Assembly (NCBI GenBank): GCA_947359465.1 | Contig: OX375876.1 | Span: 84,838,359-84,902,358 of the forward strand | Source: Metellina segmentata | Taxonomy: Eukaryota; Arthropoda; Arachnida; Araneae; Tetragnathidae | Length of the DNA stretch: 64,000 nucleotides | Direction: 5' to 3' | Shown here: positions 42,582-53,880 of the stretch, piece after piece | How the letters are laid out: the number at the start of each line of letters is the position of its first letter | Position numbering within the stretch: the stretch's first letter is position 1 | The notes under the pieces: model-generated | What the model was told of the DNA's origin: nothing | The model's input: the letters and a program-made list of their open reading frames with translations, nothing else | Database searches by the model: none | Made by a program: the position numbers and the translations under genes

Positions 42582-45500
42582 ATATGCATATTATGTATAA
42601 TTGTTGTTTTTGCATCCTGAAAGTATTCATTTTATGTTCTCATAAACAAAATTGAATGTCTTTAGTGTTTCTTTTTTTTTGTAATGCATAATTTGACTTT
42701 TCATTTGATCTCACACTTTTCAGTCTTTTTTATTCATAAGTTTTCAACTGTGCATGAAGTATATTTTTAAGGAATGATTCTTTTTTAGAGACTTACAATC
42801 ACATTAAACTATTAAGATCCCCTGATGCTCTAATTTGTGAATCTACTTAACTGTAATCTGGTTTTAGTCGGGTTTTATCCTTCTTTAAGTAATGTTTAGC
42901 TAAAATCATGTATTTTGAATTACAAAAACAAGGAGTTTATTAAAATACAAAATTCTAGATTCTTTGGTGCATCACTGAAGTAAATGGTTACATTTTTCTT
43001 GTTAATATAACTAATTGTACTAAAAATAATTCCTGACTATAAATCAAAAGAAGAAATAGATAGAATGCTATTTTTATTTGATCATTTTGTTGAAATATAC
43101 AGTTGAATAAAAACTTGTTTTTAGGTTTTGTTAATATTTATAAGTATATGCTTCTCAGATGTGTAGCCATTTTAAGACTTATTAAACTTTAAAAAACATT
43201 CTGTCAACATACCTACAAAGTTTATCGAATGTCCATGCTTTATATGATTACGTAGTGCTCTTACAAACACACTTGCTAAAATTAAGGGCCGTACATATTT
43301 TATATTTAGATTGTGTGAAAAATATTGTGTAAAGTTGCGATTCCAATTACTTTTATTTATTCTATGCTGCCACAAATATTAATACAAATATTTCTGTTTA
43401 TATATTTCCTATGTGTGTATTTTTGTTCATATTAATGACACTCAGGATTTTATTATTTACCATAATTTTGTTGAAACAACAGTTCTTTATAATACATCTA
43501 GGTTATGCTGTTTCATTTGAAATCTAGTGAAATAATTTGCTAGTTTGAGAAAAAGCTAGTTTACTTTTATAATGCATTGCTTAGTAATTAAATTGTGTAA
43601 TAAGTATGAGGTGTTTTTCATGTGTAAAAACTGTTAATATTTATTTTAACCTATAAAAATTCATGGAGGGGGTGCATTCTTTCTGTTTTTATTGTTTAGT
43701 GTTTCATTACTTCTTAATTACACTATTGCTTGTTATACAACGGAAAAAAAAATTACTATTCTGTGAAGGTTTTCATAAAATTCTTCAAATCTCGTATAAT
43801 GTCTTAAAAGTGTAAGCCATTTACTTATGTTAATATATTATATTCTTTAATACTAAGCTATCATTATAAATATTTTTTATCAACTTCACTCTCACTGTGC
43901 ATACTATATTGTTTCTGTAGTCTGCTAATTATCTGGGAAGGAAGCATCTAATGTTTTTGAGTTGCCTTTAATTGGAATCTTACAAATTGCTTATTTATAT
44001 GTGCTAGGTGAAAGGATATTTCAGTTTATATATTCTTATGTATTGTATTATCTAAGTTCTCAACACCATGGTATTACAAAAAAAATTAATTGCACTTATC
44101 TAAACTGTGTACTGTCATTGTTCATTTGGATGAAAATTTAGTATCTTAATATCAAGTTTAATGGGATGCATTTAAACCTTTAAAATTATGACAAAACATA
44201 GGCACAGAAGAAAGTGAGCAGTTCAAAATTGATTTGGTTTATTTAAAGTAGTAAAATGTCTTCTCGTCCATTAAATAAATACATTATTAGTATGTTAAAC
44301 AAATATGTTCATTTTGAAACTTGTAGAGTGATAAAAAATATATTTATATTTAATGTATACATAAAACTTCCGATTTAATTTACAAATTCTTTTATTCTCA
44401 TTTATTAAGGTAGGTTTGAATCTTATAATTTTTTTTTCATCTGGAAGCATGGGGAAAATCAAACGTTCAACAGGGTTTTAATCTGCATGAATGTTTTTTA
44501 AAATTTAAATTAAGATACCGATCGTAGTTGTACATTATTAAGCTTTAAACAAATGTTCAATAAGTTGCTTATTTTGTATAGCTATTGTTTTAGTACACAC
44601 CATTTCTTACATTATTTTTTTCTAAGATAGTCAATAGTGATAGATAAGTCTAAAACATGACGGACATTACTCGTTTATGACAAGTAATGTTAAATTACAC
44701 TTTTTTTTTTTAATCAAAAATCATTATAAATTTTTTATATATTGTATGCCAATTATACTGTAGTAACACAATATAATATATACCCATTTAATGTAAAGAT
44801 TTGTTAACCAATAGAATAATAAACTAAAGCAATATAAGAAGTGGTGTTCTGATGCAATCTAAATTGGATGTTATGGGTATAAACGTTTCCAGTCATTGTA
44901 GGTATTAAAATATTTGGCAGGTTTTCAAAATTATTTCCCATCTTATTTTGTAAGTTCTATGTTTTTTACTTTTCAGCTGTTCTCTTCATTGTTTAGTTTT
45001 ATAATTTTTTATTAAGTATGGACTTTTATATTGGCAAAACAATTTTAAATTTGCCTCCACATTTGATAAAATGTAATGCTCCCTTGATGTGAATTAACCT
45101 TATTCAAAGTGCTATAGTTCTTCATTCCAAATACTGTTTGCTCAGAGGGACTGGAAATTTGTCAAAACTTCCTCTTTAGACAGTAAAGTACAATTTATGC
45201 AGTGATACTATTGTGTCAAATCAAGTTACAGTTGATTTTAGGGACATTTGCATTTGAAACTTATGTAATGGTTTATTAATAGCTCCTTTTTAAAATTAAC
45301 ATGGCAAAACAAAGCAACATCCAAGTGCCTTGTTGTTGGTTCACATAAATACCGTTCTACATTAATTATTAAACATTTAAATTGTAAAACTTTTATTAAA
45401 AGTTAGGCTATGTTATGGTCTTAAAACTATCTACTGAACAATTCTGTTCCTCTTTGGTTATAGATTCTAAAAACTTATTAATGCTTGAAAAAAAAATTGT

Positions 45501-47036
45501 GTTTATTTACTGAAAGTGTGGAAGGTATATTAGTTTCAGGCTAAAAAAAAAAACTGATTTGAGTGATATATATTAAATTTCATGTGTGTACAAAATTATT
45601 TGAGACTTGTTTATTTTTTCATCTTGGTTGTTTTAGGTAACTTAACACTTGAAAACATTGTTGTATTGCTTCCTTTATTTAATTTGAAGACTGTTTTTAT
45701 TGACAAGTTATACAAGTGGCAAATGTACTTACATGCTTTTTATTTAGAAATAGAAGTGGTTTTGCATACCCATGAATACAACTAATCCAATTAATTTTTG
45801 CAGTAAATCATTGATTTTATTGTTAGAAGTTGTATTGCAATATGTGTTGCATGCATTCATAGTCACTGAAGAATCTAAAATTCTATTTAGTATATCTCTT
45901 TGTTAAAGAAGTGTGTATTTTGTACTCTGCAACTTCAAATATATAATACCTATAAATGTGACACAATCTAATAAAGTTATGGTCAATAAATGCAAGTTAT
46001 GAATGTAATGAGTAATATGCTTGGCATTTTAAAGTAGATTGCTTTTGATTTATGAGTCGGAGAATAACTTAACAATTCTTTGTAGATTAAGTATTTGAAG
46101 TAATTTTTTTATGAGATAGATTGTGTTAATCCTTATACAATGCATCCCCTCTTATTTCTCTGTGACATTTCTTTAAAATAATTACACAACTTCAGTGTGG
46201 CATAACTGCTTTATTATTTGGTGCCATTGAATGTAGTATGAGTATACTAAATTTAATATGCTGAAATGTATAATAACTTTTAAATAATGAATTTGTATAG
46301 GATGTTCAACATCACAAATGATTAATTGAAAAATTGTGTACAAAATTTACTTATTGAGACAAATAGATATTTACATAGAGGAAAACTGGAAGTTTCTCTC
46401 AGTTTGTATGTATAAATGTTCCATAGTGACTTTGTGCAAATGGAAGCATGCATTTTCTTTTGACAAAGTATTTTGTGGAACTTTAATCCTAATTTTAGTT
46501 TTCATATACTATTATAACTTATAAATGATTTCAGTGATGGAATATTTTTGTTCATGGAAATGAATCATGCAAACCAATAAACTTTTTAGTTTGTTTTTTT
46601 GAAGCTTTTTAAAAAGTATACTTTCTATGGTAATCTATAGCATTTTATTTCGATTTTCAGTTTTTTTATTTGTATTAAAAATTTTTTTTTTTTCAAGTAC
46701 TCATTGTTACTCAGGGTTATTTTCTCTTTACCACCTAATTTTATTGAGATCAAATAATCGTGTTGTATACATAAGATGTTGTGTTGAGCTTTCTGTTTAG
46801 AACGCAGTATTTAGTTGAGAGTTTTGTTAGATTGCCTAACTCAATGAATGGGAAAGATAAAGAAATTAACACATTTGTCCAAAGTTTGATTGTGTGAAAT
46901 AATGAGTGTATTTATTTATTGTAAAAGCTTTAGTTGTTGTTGATTGTGAGCTGTTGGTTCTAAGCAGGTAGTGTGTTTCCCATTTTTATGTATGTTTGTA
47001 AAGTTGTGGTTAATTTATTTTGGCTTCTGATTTCAT

Positions 47037-47042
47037 AATAAA
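47037..47042 (+). terminator. CASC3: Poly(A) signal AATAAA, distal candidate
   Basis: AATAAA follows a T/G-rich region containing TGTATGTTTGTAAAG. It is the last hexamer I noticed before the CR1-like LINE. It would mark the end of a long 3' UTR isoform if used. Confidence 0.3.
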
Positions 47043-47060
47043 AATGTTTTAAAATTTTCT

Positions 47061-47889
47061 AATAATTTATTTATCACATTATTTTCATGAGTCTTTAAAA
47101 TAGTTTCAAGCCACTTGAAAAAAATAGTTTTTTTTTTTTTTTTTAAATTGACTTTGAACTTTTGATTTACAAAAGTTGTTGAATAAATAATATTTATTCA
47201 AGACAAGTTTTTTTTGAAAATCAAGTAGTTTTTTTTAAAATTTAAAATGCTTTAAAACCCAAGTATATTTCTGTGAAATTTTATTTAAAAGTAATTTGTA
47301 TGGTTAACGACAAAAACCCCCTAATTTTAATTGCTTTTTTTCACTCTGAATATTCAAACAACCTTCCACAGAATTAAAAATTTTATTTTATCTTCCCTTA
47401 AAATGTTTTTTTAAATTTAGAATTTATAGTTTTTTTTATTTCTATCAAAATGGATTTCAAATTTAAAAATAAAAGAAGCATGGCCCGATGATAATTTTAA
47501 TTGTTTCAATCTCAAAAATTTCCTGTGCTAAAATTGCTAAACCCCAATTTAATGCTTATCAAAATTAATACTAGCAATAAATTACACTTGGGTTTTGAAC
47601 TTTAAACTCATCTAGTTAGCTCTTATAGTGTATCTAAAAACCAATTCAAACTAAACCCCAATAATTTCAGGTAAGAAGTTGTGTACCTACTTGTTCTAAG
47701 AAATTTTTTAAACCTGTATAATTAAATTTAAGACATGGAATGTAATTTATAGTATTAATAAATTTTCATATAAGTTCAAAATCTATTTAAATAATTTATA
47801 AGTAATTTTTTATGCTGATCTTGTTTTTTTTTTTTTTAGATTAAAAGCTTTTGTGCAGTAAAAAATTTCTAAATAATTGTTAGTATTAA
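47061..47889. other. AT-rich spacer, nothing recognised
   Basis: Poly-T/poly-A-rich sequence between CASC3 and the CR1-like LINE. No coding or repeat signature is seen. Confidence 0.5.
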
Positions 47890-50395
47890 TACAAATACAA
47901 ATATTGACGACCAGCTACAGGCTCAAGCCCAACAAGGCTGGTCCTTTGTTTATGAATTCTCCAATTCCCACTGACTATCCAATTGTGTCTTAAATTCGTA
48001 CACTCCCTTTGAATTAACTATATTTTCTGGCAACGCGTTCCAACTGTCTATTACCCTATTAAAGTAGTAGTTTTTCCTTAAATCCCGATTAAAATGTGTC
48101 TTATTCAATTTATACCCATGGCCCCTTGTTCTGTTATCCCTATTGAAATTTAAGCCCTCTGTGTCCCCTTGTTTTACAAACTTGAAAAGCTGAATCAAAT
48201 CCCCCCTCCTTCTTCTTTCCAGTGTATACATGTTTAGCTTACTTAAACGTTCATTATAGTCGAAATTTGCTAGCCCCTTTATTATTTTTGTAGCTCTGTG
48301 CTGAACCCTTTCAATTGATTCTATGTCCTTTCTCATATATGGAGCCCAGAATTGTACAGCATATTCTAGATGTGGTCTTACTAAACCCTTATATAACGGC
48401 AAGATTATATTCTTATCCCTTGAAGTTACAGTCTTTTTAATATACCCCAATAACCTATTAGCCTTTTTACCCGCAGCTGAACATTGGTGACCCATTTTAA
48501 AATCCCTGTGAATTATCACCCCAAGATCCTTGACTGTTTCTCCCTCCTTTACCTTTACTCCCTGCAGACAGTACTCGGCTCCACTATTCCTGTAACCCAT
48601 ATGCAGAACTTGACATTTCCCTACATTAAATGACATACCCCATTTTACAGCCCATTCGGATATCTTATCAAAATCCCCTTGTAAATTTTCTATCTGTAAC
48701 TTGGTATCCACTGTCCCCCATATTTTTAAGTCATCTGCAAATATACTGATTCTATTCTTGATCCCCTGACCTATATCATCTATGAAAATTATAAATAAAA
48801 TTGGTCCCAAAACTGATCCCTGAGGCACCCCACTTATAACTTCTGTCCACTGTGAATAATTTCCTTTTACCTGCACTCTCTGCTTTCTACCCAATAACCA
48901 ATTCTTTATCCATATTAATGTTTTTCCCTGAATCCCCAGCCTTTCCAATTTAAACAGTAATGCCTCATGAGGTACTTTATCAAAAGCCTTTTGAAAATCT
49001 ATGTACATGATATCCACACTGCTCTTATTATCCAGCTCCTCAGTAATTTTTTCGTAGAACTTCAAAAGGTTTGTAGAGCAGGATCTGCCCTTCCTAAACC
49101 CATACTGATTCTCTGATAACAGTCCCCCCTCCTCCAAGTATAACATATGCTTTTTTAACAGAGATTCAAATATTTTGCAAATTACTGATGTTAGACTTAC
49201 TGGTCTATAGTTGCCCGGATCACTTTGTATTCCCTTTTTGAAAATTGGAGTTATGTTGGCCAACTTCCAATCCATTGGCACCCAACCTGTGCTATATGTT
49301 GAATTAAATATCGTGTGAATTACTTCCCCCAGTTCTTCCGCGCATTCCACTAGTACTCTCGGATAAATATCGTCTGGCCCTGGTGCTTTAGATGGCTTAA
49401 TTCTTTTCAACTGATGTACTATTTCTTCCCTGTTGAATTTGCATTCTTTAATTATACCCCCTGCAAAGGCTCCATCCTTGGGGTCCTTTTTTAAACTATA
49501 GTTACCATTGAAAACCCCCAGAAAAAAGTCATTTAACACGTTTGCCATTCCCTCCTCGTCTTGAATTAATTCACCTCCCTTCCCCTCTAACGGTCCCAGT
49601 GTAGTGCTAAATTTATTTTTACCACTTGCATATGCAAAAAATTCTTTTGGTTTTATATTTATTTCCCTTGCTAATTTTTCCTCCAAGGACACCTTTTGCT
49701 TCCGACTAATAGTTTTAAACTCCTTTCTGGCTTTCTGATATGCCTCCATGTCCCTGTCGTTACCAGTGCTTTTATATACCCTGTATGTTCTTTGTTTTAA
49801 TTTTAAAGCTTTGTGTGTTTCCCCTGAAAACCACATAGGGAGCAATTTTCTAGATTTTCCTTTTTTCCTGAACGTTACATGTTTTTTTAACACCATGTCT
49901 AACTTATTCTTGAATTCCTCCCATTGTTCAGAATGATGCAGTGCTAATAATCCCCCTTTGAATGTTTCCTTTAACTCTTCCCTTATCTTATGAAAATTTA
50001 CCTTTCTGAAATTTGGAATTATTCTACTATTGATTGTGTATGCTGACTGAAAATTTATACTTAATCTGATACTTCTATGATCACTTTCTCCCAGTGGCTC
50101 ACCTATAACCAAATCCTGCACCCTATCCTCATCATTGCTTAAAATCAAATCCAATATTGCATTGTCCCTAGTATCCTCATACACCATCTGGTACAAAAAA
50201 CAATCCTGTATCACTTCCAAAAATTCTGCCCCTTTCCCATTTGTAGCTAGATTGTTTGTCCAGTCAATATTTGGATAGTTATAGTCCCCCATTGAAATTA
50301 ATTCTCCTTTTTGACATGCTTCGTTTATCAGATTGCACATGCCCTTTTCCTGCTCTTCACTACAAACAGGAGGTCTATATATATTACGGAGGGAT
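47890..50395 (-). mobile_element. CR1-like non-LTR retrotransposon, 5'-truncated
   Basis: The - strand carries a long endonuclease/RT open frame followed by a short 3' UTR (GGCTTGAGCCTGTAGCTGGT) and TATTTGTATTTGTATT-like terminal repeats. The short 3' UTR and repeated terminal octamers instead of poly(A) are typical of CR1-type LINEs. ORF1 and the N-terminal endonuclease are missing. The 5' boundary near 50395 is where the reading frame's similarity fades. Confidence 0.85.
47950..50388 (-). CDS. CR1-like ORF2 protein (partial endonuclease plus reverse transcriptase)
   Basis: The frame stays open for about 813 codons. A Met at 50340 gives 796 residues, but RNIYRPP upstream is part of the endonuclease, so the true start is lost. 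In order: GDYNYPNIDW and GESDHRSI (endonuclease C-terminal motifs, including the conserved SDH), SKAPGPDDIYPRVL, FKKGIQSDPGNYRPVSLTSV, QYGFRKGRSCSTNLL, YIDFQKAFDKVPHEALL, SGVPQGSVLGPILF and the catalytic FADD box, then the CR1-typical KTVTSRDKNIILPLYKGLVR and HRATKIIKG region. No stop or frameshift is present, implying recent insertion. It encodes the replication enzyme of the element but cannot be autonomous as truncated. Confidence 0.9.
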   Translation of the reverse strand, partial: RNIYRPPVCSEEQEKGMCNLINEACQKGELISMGDYNYPNIDWTNNLATNGKGAEFLEVIQDCFLYQMVYEDTRDNAILDLILSNDEDRVQDLVIGEPLGESDHRSIRLSINFQSAYTINSRIIPNFRKVNFHKIREELKETFKGGLLALHHSEQWEEFKNKLDMVLKKHVTFRKKGKSRKLLPMWFSGETHKALKLKQRTYRVYKSTGNDRDMEAYQKARKEFKTISRKQKVSLEEKLAREINIKPKEFFAYASGKNKFSTTLGPLEGKGGELIQDEEGMANVLNDFFLGVFNGNYSLKKDPKDGAFAGGIIKECKFNREEIVHQLKRIKPSKAPGPDDIYPRVLVECAEELGEVIHTIFNSTYSTGWVPMDWKLANITPIFKKGIQSDPGNYRPVSLTSVICKIFESLLKKHMLYLEEGGLLSENQYGFRKGRSCSTNLLKFYEKITEELDNKSSVDIMYIDFQKAFDKVPHEALLFKLERLGIQGKTLIWIKNWLLGRKQRVQVKGNYSQWTEVISGVPQGSVLGPILFIIFIDDIGQGIKNRISIFADDLKIWGTVDTKLQIENLQGDFDKISEWAVKWGMSFNVGKCQVLHMGYRNSGAEYCLQGVKVKEGETVKDLGVIIHRDFKMGHQCSAAGKKANRLLGYIKKTVTSRDKNIILPLYKGLVRPHLEYAVQFWAPYMRKDIESIERVQHRATKIIKGLANFDYNERLSKLNMYTLERRRRGDLIQLFKFVKQGDTEGLNFNRDNRTRGHGYKLNKTHFNRDLRKNYYFNRVIDSWNALPENIVNSKGVYEFKTQLDSQWELENS

Positions 50396-51784
50396 AATAA
50401 GAATTAATAATACCTAAAAAATTGTTATGAGGATTTTAGGTTTAGGGTAAATCGAAATGTTTATATTTCATTTAGTTGTTAGGGTTATGTAATGTTAGAA
50501 ATACATAATTTCGCATTGAAAGCAAAAATTTAAAAAGCGTTAAAAAAAAAAAAAAAAATTTAAATCTTAAAATCTATCTTTCAGTGCTGGAAAAGCTAAA
50601 ACGGACAGAAAAATATAAATTCTAAAAAACTGAATCCTATTCCGATACTATTGAGAGTCCAAAACTGAAAATGAGTATTTTTGTGTGAAGTTCATTTTAA
50701 ACTGTTTAGTTATACTATCATTTTGAAAAAATACAGCTTAACGCAGTGATATTCAAAAGGTAAAAAAAATTCCGAGATGGAAAAAACAAAAGCTTTTAAA
50801 CAGTGTTGAATGACTGAAATTTCGAGAATTACTTAATCTAGAGACTAGTTAATTATAACAATTCTTACCTAAAAATAAAGGCCAGAGCTAGTAAACGCGA
50901 TCAAATAAAGTGTTTTTAAAAATCAAATAGACGAATCTCTTAAATTGTGTGACTGCGTATTAAAGCAACAATGTTGGATAGCGAAAGAAACGATGTAACG
51001 TAGTTTCATTGTTCCAAAATCAATGCTTAACAGTACTTACATTGTCCCATTCCAAAAGAATGATCGTAAAGTTTGAACGCAATTTAAAAAACTACATTAA
51101 ATTCACATGCTTCTACAGAACCAGTGACGAATTTTTAAACATGCAGAAGCTTAGTGGCAAGTTTGTTTTGAGGACCACAAATTTCGGAATGTTTCATAGT
51201 AAGAATAAGTACTTTGAAAAGTATTCAATTAATTATTTAATTAAAATGTACACTTATGTGATGGTAACTAAGGGCACCAAGACTCAAAACATTTTAGCAA
51301 TTCGGAAGTATCTCAAATGTAAGATATTTCGATGCAGGTGAATATTCAGCAATTCAGGTTTTAAAATATTTTGCAATCTTGATTTGTTACTAATTTTCTC
51401 TTTAATATTTTAGAATCAAAAATTGATTCCACCTGGAATGATTTAATTTTGCTTGATACTATGTCCCCCAACTTTATTTCCCTCCTTAACAATTCTTGCC
51501 TTAGATAATTGATTTAATATGCTAAGAACATTTAGTTGAATGGAATATTTTTCCACAAAACCATTTCTTTTACACATGGAATATAGGTCTTTTTGTCATG
51601 TTGCCGAACTAAGGCACTCGTAGCTTCAAGGGGTGATTTCACAAAAACACGACACATCTCAGTTGTTATCAGGCCTGAAATAGATGAGAAGCCCCTCTTA
51701 CATAACAGCGCTGTTCTCGAGACATCGTCTGCCCTGTGCGAACATCAATCCACTCATTCCCTGCCTTTCAAAAGCATTCCAAAT
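50396..51784. other. AT-rich spacer, no gene supported
   Basis: An open stretch of 110 codons at 51009-51341 has low-complexity composition and no motif I recognise. No named repeat is evident. Confidence 0.5.
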
Positions 51785-51840
51785 AACTTGTAGCCCGTTG
51801 TGTTGCTTCAGTGTTACGTTAATTAAAAATACCAAATAAA
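51785..51840 (+). repeat. SINE 3' tail fragment
   Basis: TAGCCCGTTGTGTTGCTTCA, then GTTACGTTAATTAAAAA, matches the 3' end of the SINE at 26031. The sequence upstream does not match the SINE body, so only the tail is supported. Confidence 0.6.
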
Positions 51841-52044
51841 TTGCCATTAACAAATGCTTTTGGACAGTAAAATTGAAAACTAAGAACTACCAGATTAAAA
51901 AGATATACAAAAGTATTGACTAGAAATATTTCTGTACTTTGGTGGAAAAGTGCCAGTGTCCATTTTGGAAATTTTTTGGGAACAGCTTCTTTTGTTTTGA
52001 TTTTTGATAATGTGCTAAAAGAATATTTACCAGTGTTTCAATTC

Positions 52045-52160
52045 GTCATCTGACGGGGTCAAAATTACAAGGTTGTCCTCGAATCTTTTATTACGGGATT
52101 GATTCTGGGCCGTCGTTAATAGCCCGTTGAATTGCTCCAGTGCGAAACGAAACTTCAACT
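52045..52160 (+). repeat. SINE 3' half
   Basis: GTCATCTGAC, GGTTGTCCTCG, GCCGTCGTTAATAGCCCGTT and GCTCCAGTGCGA follow the order of the SINE at 26031, with about 20% divergence by eye. It ends just before a Tc1-like element. Confidence 0.7.
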
Positions 52161-52184
52161 ATCTACCCATTGTTTTATACTATA

Positions 52185-53440
52185 CTCATGTTCAAAAGTT
52201 AAGCATAATTGCTGTTTGTGGAATATTTCAGAAAATGTACATCGGAATGGAAGGAAACGCGATATGCGGGTGTTATAGGGTTACAGAAGAAGAAAACAAG
52301 AATAATAATGACTAATTATTCAAAGAAAAAGGTTCACAATATGAGTGTTAACTTAGTGAAACAATGGGATGCTGAAGTTTAATGCGGTGCATGGAACCTC
52401 TTGGTAATCACGTATGCTGCACAACGATTTCCCATATTTTTAATGAGGGTAAGGATAACTTGTGTGCTCTAAGAGTTATCCCACACATGCTCTTGGATGC
52501 AGATAAGAAGAGTTGGCAGACCACTGCATGCGCTGGATATCTTCACTTTGAAGGAAGGCGTCGACACGGGCTGCACGGTGAGAAGGCGCGTTATCATCTA
52601 TGCATTTGAAATCAGGACCGATAGCACCCCGGAACAGACGAACGGTAGTCTCAAGAATTTTGTCTATCTTTGACCGGTAACAGACCCCGTGTTAAAGATG
52701 TGGAGTCTGTGCGGCGGTCCAGCATGATGCCTGCCCAGACCATCAGGACTCCCCTGAAGGAAAACGATGTCTGATGTTTCACTTGTGAAAACACTTTCCA
52801 CGTTCTCTCCAGATCGTGGTACGGAGAGAATCAGTTTGCAGACTACATCTGGACTCGTCACTGAACATGGCATTGCCCCACTGTTGTCGACTCCACTGCC
52901 GACGTTCCAAACTCAACTGTAAACGCGCTAGTTTCTGTGCAAAAGTCGGGGTTGCAAACTGCTGGTCGTCTGGTAAAGAGACCAAAGTGTCCGAGTCTCC
53001 TGTAAACAGAGTTTGCCTCGAAACTATGAATATTGTGGCGTCTGTCAGGGCTGGACTCAGTTGTCTGGCAGGGCAGTTCCTCTGATATCGCGCAGTTATC
53101 GCCAAATGTCGATCTTAAAGAGGGGTTGCCATTCCAACAATTCGTCCCTTCACAATCATGTCCAGTTGGCATCTTTCTGACATCTTTTGTCCTTTTCTTT
53201 GTTAACAACGCTCCGTGCCACAGCAATTTCGTAATTTCGGTATAAACTGGCCATGCTACTCGAGGCCATTTTATACTGGTTCCGATGTGCACCGGTGCTT
53301 TGTCGACTGAACTGTTATGCAATATGCACAATGTTTTACCTTCGTTCCACGATTCTTCACAAGGGAGTGTGAACAATTGTATCAATATTTTTACTCTGAT
53401 TTTTTCGCATTTTACGAATTATGCTTCATGAACGTCACAT
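52185..53440 (-). mobile_element. Tc1-like DNA transposon, decayed
   Basis: It contains a Tc1 transposase pseudogene on the - strand. A weak pair of inverted ends shares TTCA plus AAGCATAATT (52190-52210 and, reversed, 53415-53435). The boundaries are approximate and no clear TA duplication was fixed. Confidence 0.7.
52500..53385 (-). pseudogene. Tc1-like transposase, inactivated
   Basis: Blocks in the right order but in different frames: VYRRLGHFGLFTRRPAVC (end of the HTH region), then QWGNAMFSDESRCSLQTDS with the first catalytic Asp, then VLMVWAGIMLDRRTDS, then a DDN-like second motif and a broken C-terminus. FSDESR and the GxVMVWAGI block identify the Tc1 (DD34E) family. Frameshifts near 52860-53100 and several stops rule out function. 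Confidence 0.85.
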
Positions 53441-53482
53441 TGGAGCATTGATGATGATGATGATGTCGTGTCTACGACGAGT

Positions 53483-53519
53483 CTTGTTCAAATGGTGCCA
53501 TGAGCACCATTTGAACAAG
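53483..53519. repeat. Perfect 16-bp hairpin over a LINE stop codon
   Basis: CTTGTTCAAATGGTGC (53483-53498), a 5-base loop CATGA, then its exact reverse complement (53504-53519). It covers the ORF2 stop and adjacent 3' UTR of the LINE fragment. Confidence 0.95.
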
Positions 53520-53711
53520 TGAAAATTATCACAGCTCTAGCAATCTCCACTATATTGTCCTCGTACAGGTTCGGTTCCGAGAAAAGGACCCCGACTTTAA
53601 ATAGATCCGCAATTATTGCTGGACAATCGAAAATGTGAGCTGGTGTTAACTCCATATCTGGGCAGTTATTACACTTTCTGTAAGATCTATTACCCTCGCT
53701 GTCAATCTGGA
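53488..53711 (-). pseudogene. LINE ORF2 C-terminus with CCHC-like motif
   Basis: The - strand reads DSEGNRSYRKCNNCPDMELT, then PAHIFDCPAIIADLFKVGVL, then LYEDNIVEIARAVIIF to a TGA at 53488-53490. C-x2-C-x9-H-x3-C followed by PAI is the usual C-terminal zinc-knuckle of arthropod LINE ORF2 proteins. Only the last ~70 codons survive. A perfect hairpin overlaps the stop codon (see below). Confidence 0.8.
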
Positions 53712-53880
53712 CACTGGAGCATTACAACGGGCTATTGACGACGGTCCGGGATCAACCTCCAAAGGGAAAGATTCGATGGATAACACTACGTAATTTTGAA
53801 CCACGGTCGGATGACGAGGCAACACCTGCCGCTGGCATCCCTCTCCAAACTTCCACTCCACGCCAACATGAGGCGTAATG
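53712..53880 (-). repeat. SINE copy, reverse orientation
   Basis: Read on the - strand it gives GTGGAAGTTTGGAGAGGGAT, CTCGTCATCCGACCGTGGTT, GACCGTCGTCAATAGCCCGT and GCTCCAGTG, matching the body and 3' half of the SINE at 26031. The tail is replaced directly by the LINE fragment. Confidence 0.8.

Larger units (their letters stand above)
42033..47060 (+). other. CASC3: CASC3 3' UTR and downstream AT-rich sequence
   Basis: No repeat family and no coding region is recognisable in these 5 kb, in contrast to the repeat-dense surroundings. Several AATAAA hexamers occur (42277, 42576, and 47037 among others). The first good site suggests a 3' UTR of about 560 bp; the absence of repeats up to the last site would also allow a very long 3' UTR. 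Transcript data are needed to decide. Confidence 0.45.
53447..53711 (-). mobile_element. 3' end of a further non-LTR retrotransposon
   Basis: A 5'-truncated piece: the C-terminus of an ORF2 protein, a stop, a short 3' UTR and a (CAT/ATC)n tail (53448-53464 on +). It abuts a SINE on the same strand. It differs from both LINEs in the window. The clade is probably Jockey-like or R1-like, judged only from the C-terminal motif. Confidence 0.75.

Noticed and set aside
51009..51341. 110-codon open stretch
   Set aside because: Low-complexity composition, no motif and no neighbouring exon.
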